64,000 nt of DNA from Actinomycetospora straminea. Lineage in GTDB: Bacteria; Actinomycetota; Actinomycetes; Mycobacteriales; Pseudonocardiaceae. The notes below the pieces were generated by a model, which did no database searches, had not been told where the DNA came from, and saw only the letters and a program-made list of their open reading frames with translations. The DNA lies in contig NZ_JAQZAN010000019.1 of NCBI RefSeq assembly GCF_028737255.1, forward strand, positions 1 through 64,000, given 5' to 3'. The translations under genes and the position numbers were made by a program. Positions 30,896 to 37,736 of this stretch are shown here, in pieces (within the stretch, counting starts at the first letter, position 1; each line of letters begins with the position of its first letter).

Positions 30896-31212
30896 GCTCG
30901 CCGTCGGACGCCGGGCTGCAGGCCGAGCGCACCGGCCTCGCGTGGAGCCGGACCTCGCTGGGCGTCGCCGCGAACGCGGTGCTGCTCGCGGTCCGCGAGC
31001 TCACGCACGACGGCCCCGGTCCCTCGCTCGTGCTGGCGATCGCCGCGGGCGTCCTCGCCGTCGTCGTCGCCCTCTACGGGCGCCGCCGCACCCTGCGCCT
31101 GCGCCACGCCCCGCTGCCCTCGCCGCTGGCCGCCGACCGCGCGGTCCCGCTGCTCGGGGGCGCCGTGGCGCTGCTGGCGCTGGTCACCGGGGTGGTGCTG
31201 GCGCTGCGGTAG
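30892..31212 (+). CDS. DUF202 membrane protein (YidG type)
   Basis: 106 residues, three helices. LQAERTGLAWSRTSLGVAANAVLL is the shorter second-subunit version of the DUF202 motif. Starts within the stop of the preceding DUF202 gene and its 3' end overlaps the convergent EamA gene by 29 bp. Presumably forms a complex with its neighbour. Confidence 0.88.
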   Translation: MSSPSDAGLQAERTGLAWSRTSLGVAANAVLLAVRELTHDGPGPSLVLAIAAGVLAVVVALYGRRRTLRLRHAPLPSPLAADRAVPLLGGAVALLALVTGVVLALR

Positions 31213-32095
31213 GCGCGGCGAGACCCCGCCGCTGCTCGGGCGTGGGGCCCGCCCGGATGAGCACGACCAGCCCGACCAGCGCGACGACCGCGAACACGGC
31301 CGCCAGCGCCGCGCCGGCCGCGCCGAGGGTGTAGCGCTCCCCCAGCACGACGATGCCGATGGCCGCGGCCGCGATCTGGTCGGCCGTGATCTGCGTGGCG
31401 AGCCCGGCGTCGAGGCCGCCGTCGCGGAAGGCGGTCTGGATCAGCAGGATCGACGCCACCGGCAGCACGAGCGCCGCGGCGACCACGACGCCGACGAGCA
31501 CCCAGGAACGGTCGTCGGCGATGAGCTGGATGATCAGGCGCACGAGGCCCGACGTCGCCCCCGCGCACAGCCCGGACGCCGCCGCGCGGATCACCGCCCG
31601 CACCACCGGGCGGCCCTTCGCCCCCGCCGCGGCGAGCACCACCGCAGCGATCATGATCACCGCCACCGCCCCCAGCACGACCGGGGCCGGCGGGGTCCGG
31701 GTCGGCGGGCCGTGCGCGGCGAGGGTCAGCAGCCCGACCAGCCCGGCGACGAGCACCACCGCGCCGACCCACTCCCGCGAGCTGATCCGCCGCTTCTCCA
31801 GCCACGAGTCCAGGGGCAGCGCGAGGATCAGGGTCGTCACGCCGATCGGCTGCACGAGCGTGATCGAGCCGAAGCCGAGCGCGCCGACGTGGATGATCGC
31901 GCCCGCGACCATGCAGGCGATCCCGCCCCACCACCATCGACGCGCCAGCAGCGCGCGGAAGAACCGCCAGCCCCCCGACGTCTCCACGGGCTCGGACGCG
32001 CGTGCCGTCTCGCGCCGCTGCAGGGCCGCGGAGAAGGCGTAGGCGACGACCGAGCACAGCGCCAGCGCGACGGCGATCGTCGGGTTGCTGGTCAC
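31184..32095 (-). CDS. DMT-superfamily (EamA/NIPA-like) transporter
   Basis: 303 residues, about nine to ten TM helices: VALALCSVVAYAFSAALQRRE at the N-terminus, ITLVQPIGVTTLILALPLDSWLEKR and a second-half repeat AGLATQITADQIAAAAIGIVVLGER. The layout matches DMT permeases annotated as magnesium-transporter NIPA-like or EamA; substrate cannot be told. GTG 32095. Confidence 0.85.
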   Translation of the reverse strand: MTSNPTIAVALALCSVVAYAFSAALQRRETARASEPVETSGGWRFFRALLARRWWWGGIACMVAGAIIHVGALGFGSITLVQPIGVTTLILALPLDSWLEKRRISSREWVGAVVLVAGLVGLLTLAAHGPPTRTPPAPVVLGAVAVIMIAAVVLAAAGAKGRPVVRAVIRAAASGLCAGATSGLVRLIIQLIADDRSWVLVGVVVAAALVLPVASILLIQTAFRDGGLDAGLATQITADQIAAAAIGIVVLGERYTLGAAGAALAAVFAVVALVGLVVLIRAGPTPEQRRGLAAPTAAPAPPR

Positions 32096-32148
32096 GCGCG
32101 CTCGCGGTCGGTCGGGGCCGGCATCACGGGTCCAGTCCTACCCCGCCC

Positions 32149-33393
32149 TCAGCGCACGAACGCGCTCTGCCCCGTGATCGCCTTCCCGACGATCAACGTG
32201 TTCATCTCGCGGGTGCCCTCGAAGGAGTACAGCGCCTCGGCGTCGGCGAAGTAGCGGGCGACGCCGTTGCCCAGGATGACGCCGTTGCCGCCGACGAGCT
32301 GGCGGGCCCAGGCGACGGTCTCGCGCATCCGGCTCGCGCAGAACTCCTTGGCCAGCGCCGAGTGCGCGTCCGACCCCCGCCCGTCGTCGAGGAGCTGCGC
32401 GTTGCGCGCGGCCATCCCGAGCGAGGCGGTGACGTTGCCCAGCATCTGCACGAGCAGCTCCTGCATGAGCTGGAACCCCGCGATCGGGCGCCCGAACTGC
32501 TCGCGCTGGCGGGCGTAGTCGAGCGCGAGCTCGTAGGCCGCCATCTGCGTGCCGGTCGCGCCCCAGGACGCGTTGCCGCGCGTGACCCGCAGGACCCCGC
32601 CCGCGTCGGCGAAGGTCCCGGTGCCGCCGGCGAGCCGGTCCTCGTCGGGGACCCGCACGCCGCGCAGCGCGATGTCGGCGTTCTGGACGATGCGCAGCGC
32701 GGTCTTGCCCTCGATCTTCGCGATCGTCATGCCCTCGGCGTCGCCCGGGACGACGAAGCCACGGACCTCGTTCGTCTCGAGGTCCCGCGCCCAGATCACG
32801 ATGACGTCGGCGAACGGCGCGTTGCCGATCCAGCGCTTGTCGCCCTCGAGCACCCAGTGGTCGCCGTCGCGGCGCGCGGTGGTCTCCATGCCGCCCGCGA
32901 CGTCGGAGCCCCCGTGCGGCTCGGTGAGCCCGAACGCGCCGATCGTCTCCATCCGCGCCATCGCCGGCAGCCAGCGCTGCCGCTGCTCCTCGGTGCCGCC
33001 CGCCCAGATCGAGCCCATGGCGAGGCCGGTGTGGATGCCGAAGAAGCTGTTCACCGACGGGTCGACGCGCGCGATCTCGGCGTGCAGGAAGCCGGTGAAC
33101 ACGCGGCGGGCCGGCTCGTCGCCCATCCCGGCCAGGCCGTAGGGCAGGCCGGCGAGGTCGAGCTCGGCGAACCCCTTGACCAGCTGCATCGGGAACTCCG
33201 CGCGCTCCCACGCGTCGTCGACCACCGGCGCGACGTCGCGGGCGAGGTAGGCCCGCAGCCGGCGCAGCGTGGCGACCTCGTCGTCGGTGAGCAGGTCGGC
33301 GTAGTCGTAGAAGTCGGCGATCGCGTCCCGGTCCGGGTCGAGGTCGAGCGCGGGCCGCGGCAGGGCGGAGAAGTCGGACGGGAGCTCGGGCAT
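32149..33393 (-). CDS. Acyl-CoA dehydrogenase (glutaryl-CoA dehydrogenase-like)
   Basis: 414 residues. FAD-binding GAFGLTEPHGGSDVAGGMETTA, the RFGRPIAGFQLMQELL helix and the C-terminal SFEGTREMNTLIVGKAITG with the catalytic Glu in FEGT, a position typical of glutaryl-CoA dehydrogenase-like enzymes. ATG 33393 (MPELPSDFSALPRP); an upstream extension is poor coding. Soluble FAD enzyme passing electrons to ETF. Divergent from the beta-domain genes that begin at 33585. Confidence 0.93.
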   Translation of the reverse strand: MPELPSDFSALPRPALDLDPDRDAIADFYDYADLLTDDEVATLRRLRAYLARDVAPVVDDAWERAEFPMQLVKGFAELDLAGLPYGLAGMGDEPARRVFTGFLHAEIARVDPSVNSFFGIHTGLAMGSIWAGGTEEQRQRWLPAMARMETIGAFGLTEPHGGSDVAGGMETTARRDGDHWVLEGDKRWIGNAPFADVIVIWARDLETNEVRGFVVPGDAEGMTIAKIEGKTALRIVQNADIALRGVRVPDEDRLAGGTGTFADAGGVLRVTRGNASWGATGTQMAAYELALDYARQREQFGRPIAGFQLMQELLVQMLGNVTASLGMAARNAQLLDDGRGSDAHSALAKEFCASRMRETVAWARQLVGGNGVILGNGVARYFADAEALYSFEGTREMNTLIVGKAITGQSAFVR

Positions 33394-33457
33394 GCCCCCA
33401 GCGTGGCCCGCGGCGGCGGGGTCTGCCATCCGATCACCGGCGAGCCGCCGCCAGATG

Positions 33458-33477
33458 ATGCTTGTACTATCCAAGCA
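33458..33477. promoter_or_regulatory. Palindromic operator/promoter upstream of the beta-domain operon
   Basis: Inverted repeat TGCTTG-TACTATC-CAAGCA (33459-33477) whose centre includes a -10-like TACTAT. The left half plus the preceding A makes ATGCTTGTAC, identical to a word in the candidate MarR operator at 22237-22246. Sits between divergent genes. Confidence 0.45.
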
Positions 33478-33584
33478 ATACGGCGAACGGCCCTCCCGGT
33501 GGAGGGACCGCGACGGTGGACGGTGACGGTGGGGCGGGCCCCGGCGGTGCGTCGGATGCGGTGCGTCGAGAGAGGTGGACGTCG

Positions 33585-34586
33585 GTGGACGGACAGGAAC
33601 CGATCATGATCTTCGGTCGGGTGACGCGCGGCGACGGCGCGCCGGTGCCGGGCGCGGCGCTGACGCTGTGCGACCTCTCCGGTGACCAGCTCGACCGCGC
33701 GGCCGCCGACGAGGGCGGGCACTACCAGCTCGTGCCGCCGACCGGCGGGACCTACCTGGTCATCTGCGCCTCCTCGACCCACCAGCCGCAGGCCTCGCTC
33801 GTCGCGGTGGCCGACCGCCCGCTGCGCCACGACGTGGGCCTCACCGGCGGCGGGGCGTCGTTGGGCGGCACCGTCGGCGTGCGGCACGGCAGCGGCACCA
33901 ACAGCGCGAACGGCGCGGCCGGCGCGGCCGGTGCTGTCAGCGGCTGGGACGACGTCGTGCTCACCCTCACCGACGTGCGCGGCACCGTCGTCGCCGTGAC
34001 CCGCTCGGGCCCCGACGGCACCTACCGCTTCGCCGACCTCACCGAGGGCACCTACACGCTGACGGCCGCCGCGGCGCGCCTCGCGCCGGTCGCCGAGACC
34101 GTCCGCGTGCCCGCCGAGGGCCACGTGACCCACGACGTCGCCCTGGCCACCCGCACCGAGCTCCACGGCACCGTGCGCTCGGCGGGCGCCGGCCGCCCGG
34201 TGGCCGAGGCGCTGGCGACGCTGGTCAGCGAGGACGGGCACGTCGTCGGCTCGCGCGTCACCGGCGAGGACGGCTCGTTCCGCTTCGACGACGTCCCGCA
34301 CGGCGTCTACACGATCACCGCGAGCGGCTACGCCCCCGTGGCCTCGGAGATCGAGATCGGTCCCGGGCACCCGTCGGACGTCGTGCTGAACCTCATGCCG
34401 CCGGCGGTGGACGGGGCCGGCGAGCCGCCGGCGCGTCCCGACACCCCGCGCGGGGACGACGGGGCGGCGGCGGGCGACGGGTTCGCCGCCGACGGCCTCG
34501 GGGACGGCACCGGCGGGCGCCACGGACAGCACCTCGGGTCCGACGACGTCACCGAGCCGCGGTCGCCGTCCGGCGAGCGCTGGTGA
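33585..34586 (+). CDS. Standalone three-repeat carboxypeptidase-regulatory-like protein
   Basis: 333 residues from GTG 33585, chosen for the GAGAGAGG site 8 bases upstream; GTG 33561 and ATG 33606 are alternatives. Three beta-sandwich repeats (about 8-88, 89-190, 191-272) followed by a Gly/Asp-rich tail. Repeat 1 carries the pattern YLVICASS then SLVAVADRPLRHDVGL seen in the exporters and the DUF1275 fusion; repeat 3 has VTGEDGSFRFDDVPHGVYT. No signal peptide, TM helix or sortase signal, so it appears cytoplasmic. Overlaps the YceI fusion gene by GTGA. Confidence 0.85.
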   Translation: MDGQEPIMIFGRVTRGDGAPVPGAALTLCDLSGDQLDRAAADEGGHYQLVPPTGGTYLVICASSTHQPQASLVAVADRPLRHDVGLTGGGASLGGTVGVRHGSGTNSANGAAGAAGAVSGWDDVVLTLTDVRGTVVAVTRSGPDGTYRFADLTEGTYTLTAAAARLAPVAETVRVPAEGHVTHDVALATRTELHGTVRSAGAGRPVAEALATLVSEDGHVVGSRVTGEDGSFRFDDVPHGVYTITASGYAPVASEIEIGPGHPSDVVLNLMPPAVDGAGEPPARPDTPRGDDGAAAGDGFAADGLGDGTGGRHGQHLGSDDVTEPRSPSGERW

Positions 34587-35422
34587 GTGCCGATCCCGCG
34601 CACCGCGCCGGCGTGACCGCGGCGCCCCGCGGCGGCTGGGTGCGGGGCGCGGCCGTGACCAGCGACGGCTGGCCGGTGCCGTTCGCGGTGGTCACGGTCA
34701 TCGATGCGGCGGGGACCCAGGTCGGCGGGACGTCGGTGGGCGGCGACGGGTCGTTCCTCGTCGAGGGCCTGCCCGAGGGCCCGGCGACGGTGATCACCTC
34801 GGCGGTCGGCCACACGCCGGCCGCGCGGCCGCTCTCCGGCCCCGGCGACCTGGGCCGGGTGGTGCTGACGCGCTCGGGCGCGCTGACCCTCCCCGCCCCC
34901 GGTCGCTGGGACATCGACCCGGTGCACTCGCGCATCGCGGCGTCGGCGTTCCACCTCGGCATCACCAAGGTGCACGGGCGCCTGCGCCGCTTCTCCGGGG
35001 CGATCGAGATGGGCGCCGACCTCGCGGGCACCCGCGTCCACGCCGCCATCGACCCGGCGAGCGTCGACACCGACGACGACACCCGCGACCAGCACCTGCG
35101 CGCCGGCGACTTCCTCGACGTCGTGGCGTTCCCCCGCATCGAGTTCACCTCCACCGCGGTCGTCGGGCACACCCCCGACCGCTGGACGATGCACGGCGAC
35201 CTCGTGCTCAAGGGCGTGCGCAACACCGTCGCCCTCGACGTCGTCTACCACGGGGCGGGCCCCGACCTCTGGGGCGGCGAGCGCGCCGGCTTCTCGGCGA
35301 CCACCCAGCTCTCCCGCGACGACTTCGACATCCGCTGGAACCAGTCGGTGATCGCGGGCATCTTCGCCGTGGGCCGGACCCTGCGGATCGAGATCGACAT
35401 CGAGGCGGTGCGGGCGGCCTGA
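34583..35422 (+). CDS. YceI domain fused to N-terminal carboxypeptidase-regulatory-like domain
   Basis: 279 residues. Residues about 16-95 form one beta-sandwich repeat (GAAVTSDGWPVPFAVVTVID, VGGDGSFLVEGLPEG). Residues about 104-279 are a YceI lipocalin-like domain: WDIDPVHSRIAASAFHLGITKVHGRLRRFSG-type start, DQHLRAGDFLDVVAFPRIEF and DFDIRWNQSV. YceI domains bind isoprenoid-like lipids in a beta barrel. Unlike classical YceI there is no signal peptide. Translationally coupled to the preceding three-repeat protein. Confidence 0.92.
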   Translation: MSADPAHRAGVTAAPRGGWVRGAAVTSDGWPVPFAVVTVIDAAGTQVGGTSVGGDGSFLVEGLPEGPATVITSAVGHTPAARPLSGPGDLGRVVLTRSGALTLPAPGRWDIDPVHSRIAASAFHLGITKVHGRLRRFSGAIEMGADLAGTRVHAAIDPASVDTDDDTRDQHLRAGDFLDVVAFPRIEFTSTAVVGHTPDRWTMHGDLVLKGVRNTVALDVVYHGAGPDLWGGERAGFSATTQLSRDDFDIRWNQSVIAGIFAVGRTLRIEIDIEAVRAA

Positions 35423-35443
35423 CGCCGGCCCCGGCTCTTGCGC

Positions 35444-35492
35444 GGTTACTGGCTCGTATCGCTCGGCTGGCGAGCGATACGAGCCAGTAACC
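35444..35492 (+). repeat. Perfect 22-bp-arm palindrome, copy A (after YceI fusion gene)
   Basis: Arms at 35444-35465 and 35471-35492, loop GCTGG; left arm begins GGTTACTGGCTCGTATCG. Located 22 bases past the YceI-fusion stop. The same arms recur at 36474-36522, bracketing the DUF559 gene. Could act as a terminator; no T-run follows. Confidence 0.8.
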
Positions 35493-35557
35493 GGCGCCCG
35501 GGCAGGCAGACGCGCCGTGGAGGGAGCCGATGGCGCTCCCGCTGCGTCGAACCGGTC

Positions 35558-36454
35558 GTGACGCTCCTCGACCTCATCCGCACCCAGGACGGTCTCGTCC
35601 GCCACGACCAGGCCCGCGAACGGGGCCTCTCGCCGGCCGCCATCGGTCGCCGCGTCGCCGCCGGCGAGTGGCTGGAGATCCACCCGCGCGTCTACCTCGC
35701 GGCCACCCACGACCTCACCGCGCGCGCCCGCCTCCGCGCCGCGGCGCTCTGGGCGGGCGACGACGCCACGCTGGTCGGTCACGCCGCCGCCGCGTGGTGG
35801 GGGCTCACCGACCGCGCCGTCGGGACGATCGAGATCGCGGTCGGGCCGGGCGGCGGTCACCGTGTCCCGGCGGGCGTCCACGCCGTCCGGCGCGCGGCCG
35901 ACCGGCCGGGCCGCGTCCTGGTCGACGGCGTGTGGGTGGAGCACCGGGCGAGCGCCGCGCTGGGTGCCGCGACGACGCTCGGTCTCGTCGAGGGCGCGCG
36001 CCTGCTCGACCGCGCCCTCCAGCAGCAACGGATCAGCGTCCCGTCCCTGCGCGCGGCCCTCGCGGCCATGGGTCAGCGGCACGGCGTGGTGCTCGCCCGT
36101 CGCCTGGTCGGGCTCGCGGAGGGCGACGCGCGGTCGGAGGCCGAGCGGGACGCCGCCCGGTCGTTGACGCGCGCGGGGATCGGCGGCTGGACGGCGAACC
36201 TCCCGGTGGACCTCCCGGGCTTCGGCCGCGTCGTCATCGACATCGCGTTCCCGGCCCAGCGCATCGCGGTGGAGATCGACGGCTGGGCCTTCCACCGCGA
36301 CGTCGACCGCTTCCGCCGGGACGGCCTGCGCCAGAACGAGGTCGTGATCGGGGGTTGGCGGGTGATCCGCGTGTCGTGGTACGACCTGCAGGCGACGCCC
36401 GGCTACCTCGCCGACGCCGTGCGCCGGGCGCTCCGCGCGGCCGCCGCGGCGTGA
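35558..36454 (+). CDS. DUF559/AbiEi-like protein (wHTH plus Vsr-like nuclease fold)
   Basis: 298 residues. N-terminal AbiEi_4-type winged helix (LIRTQDGLVRHDQARERGLSPAAIGRRVAAGEWLEI, with VYLAAT) and a C-terminal DUF559 domain, related to the Vsr/PD-(D/E)XK fold: VVIDIAFPAQRIAVEIDGWAFHRD with Asp and Glu at candidate catalytic positions, then WRVIRVSWYDL. Abundant in actinobacteria, function unproven; often called type IV antitoxin-like. GTG 35558 is the only in-frame start after the palindrome right arm other than starts inside it. The gene is bracketed by identical palindromes. Confidence 0.88.
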   Translation: MTLLDLIRTQDGLVRHDQARERGLSPAAIGRRVAAGEWLEIHPRVYLAATHDLTARARLRAAALWAGDDATLVGHAAAAWWGLTDRAVGTIEIAVGPGGGHRVPAGVHAVRRAADRPGRVLVDGVWVEHRASAALGAATTLGLVEGARLLDRALQQQRISVPSLRAALAAMGQRHGVVLARRLVGLAEGDARSEAERDAARSLTRAGIGGWTANLPVDLPGFGRVVIDIAFPAQRIAVEIDGWAFHRDVDRFRRDGLRQNEVVIGGWRVIRVSWYDLQATPGYLADAVRRALRAAAAA

Positions 36455-36473
36455 GCCCGTGGTCGCGTGTCGT

Positions 36474-36522
36474 GGTTACTGGCTCGTATCGCTCGCCTGC
36501 CGAGCGATACGAGCCAGTAACC
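36474..36522 (+). repeat. Perfect 22-bp-arm palindrome, copy B (after DUF559 gene)
   Basis: Arms at 36474-36495 and 36501-36522 identical to copy A; only the loop differs (CCTGC instead of GCTGG). Lies between the stops of the convergent DUF559 and DUF1275-fusion genes. Confidence 0.8.
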
Positions 36523-36550
36523 AAGGACAGGCGAGGCCCACGACGCCCCC

Positions 36551-37652
36551 TCACACCGGCGCCGCCTGGTGCCCCGCCTCGCCCGGCGCCGCGCCCAGGA
36601 CGAGGTCGTGGAGCACCGGGCTCCCGTCCACCGCGACGAGCACCGCGCGGGGCCGGGCGGCCCGCCCGCCCATGCGGTGCGGGGTGCAGATCAGCATGAA
36701 GTCGCCGGACTCCGGCGGGTCGAGGCGGTAGGTGCCGTCGGTGCCGGTGTGCACGCGCCCGACCTGCTCGCCGTCACCCGACACCAGCGTCAGCACCGCC
36801 GGCCGCGCACCGCCGTCGCTGCCGAGCACGCGCCCGTGCACGGGCCCGACCTGCGCCGACGCCTCGGACGCTTCGGCCGCCTCGTCCGCCCCCGCGTCGG
36901 GCACCTCCTCGCGCGGGTCGGGCGCGAACTGGGGCTCGCCGCGCGTGAGGCCCCCGCTGTTGGCGCGGGTCACGACGGCCATGAGCACGATCGCCACCGC
37001 GACCAGCACCACGGGGACCACCAACGACCAGGCGGGCGCGAGGCGCTGGATCACCGCGTTCCCGGCCGCGGCGACGACGAGCGCGCCCAGGCGCAGCGGC
37101 GAGTTCCAGGTCCAGCGGAACGGTTTGTGCAGCTCGACGAGGCTCGAGACCCAGTTCGTCACCGTGCCGGACAGGAAGCTCGTCGGCGTCCCGGCCGGTC
37201 CGACGTAGCGCCGCCGCCTGCACGCCCATCGCCAGCCCGGCGCCCAGGGCCAGCACGACGACCTTCCACGGCGCGAGCGGGCCGTCGTCGTCGACGCCGT
37301 ACCAGAACGCGCCGAGCAGGAGCAGCAGCGCGAGCTCGGCGGTCAGCGTCGCCCCGACCGCGTTGCGCCACGGCCAGCGGCGCATCGCAAGCCCGCAGGC
37401 CACGGTGCCCGCGATCAGCCCGCCGCAGTAGCCCGCGATCGCGCAGACGTTGTCGACGACCTGCCCCACGTCGCCCTCCCCCAGCCCGAGGCCGAGCAGG
37501 ACCAGGTTGCCGGTCATCGTGCTGGCGAAGACCTGGTTGAAGGCGAAGTACGTCACGACGTCGATGGCGCCCGCGGCGGCGGTGAGCACGATGGTCACGG
37601 CGCCGAGGGTGCGGGGGCGCCGCTCCGGTTCGTCGAAGCCGGTCACGATCAT
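36551..37652 (-). pseudogene. DUF1275 (YoaK-like) membrane protein fused to a carboxypeptidase-regulatory-like domain, frameshifted
   Basis: Two overlapping frames together make one DUF1275 protein. From ATG 37652 the first frame encodes GAVTIVLTAAAGAIDVVTYFAF, FASTMTGNLVLLGLGLG and GLAMGVQAAA, then becomes Arg-rich nonsense. The second frame, open from about 37207, continues the family sequence as RYVGPAGTPTSFLSGTVTNW, followed by LGALVVAAAGNAVIQRL and further helices. Net one base too many (or two too few) near 37204-37217 in a GCG-repeat. After the six or so helices a C-terminal beta domain (about 90 residues) has FMLICTPHRMGG and AVLVAVDGSPVLHDLVL, the same signature as in the exporters. 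Either a sequencing error or a real disruption; corrected length about 366 residues. Confidence 0.82.
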
Positions 37653-37736
37653 CGACGCTCGCAGCGGGGCTTTACGGATCGATGACCTTCGTGCTCCGTT
37701 CGTGTGCAGCGACTGCGACGAGCAGCACAGCGGCGC

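Noticed and set aside
33462-33584. TTG start at 33462 for the standalone beta-domain gene
   Set aside because: It falls inside the palindromic promoter and lacks a ribosome site; GTG 33585 has GAGAGAGG upstream.
35530-36699. ATG with an excellent GGAGGGAG ribosome site ahead of the DUF559 gene
   Set aside because: It opens a different frame giving Arg/Pro-rich sequence; the DUF559 family sequence is in the frame starting at GTG 35558.
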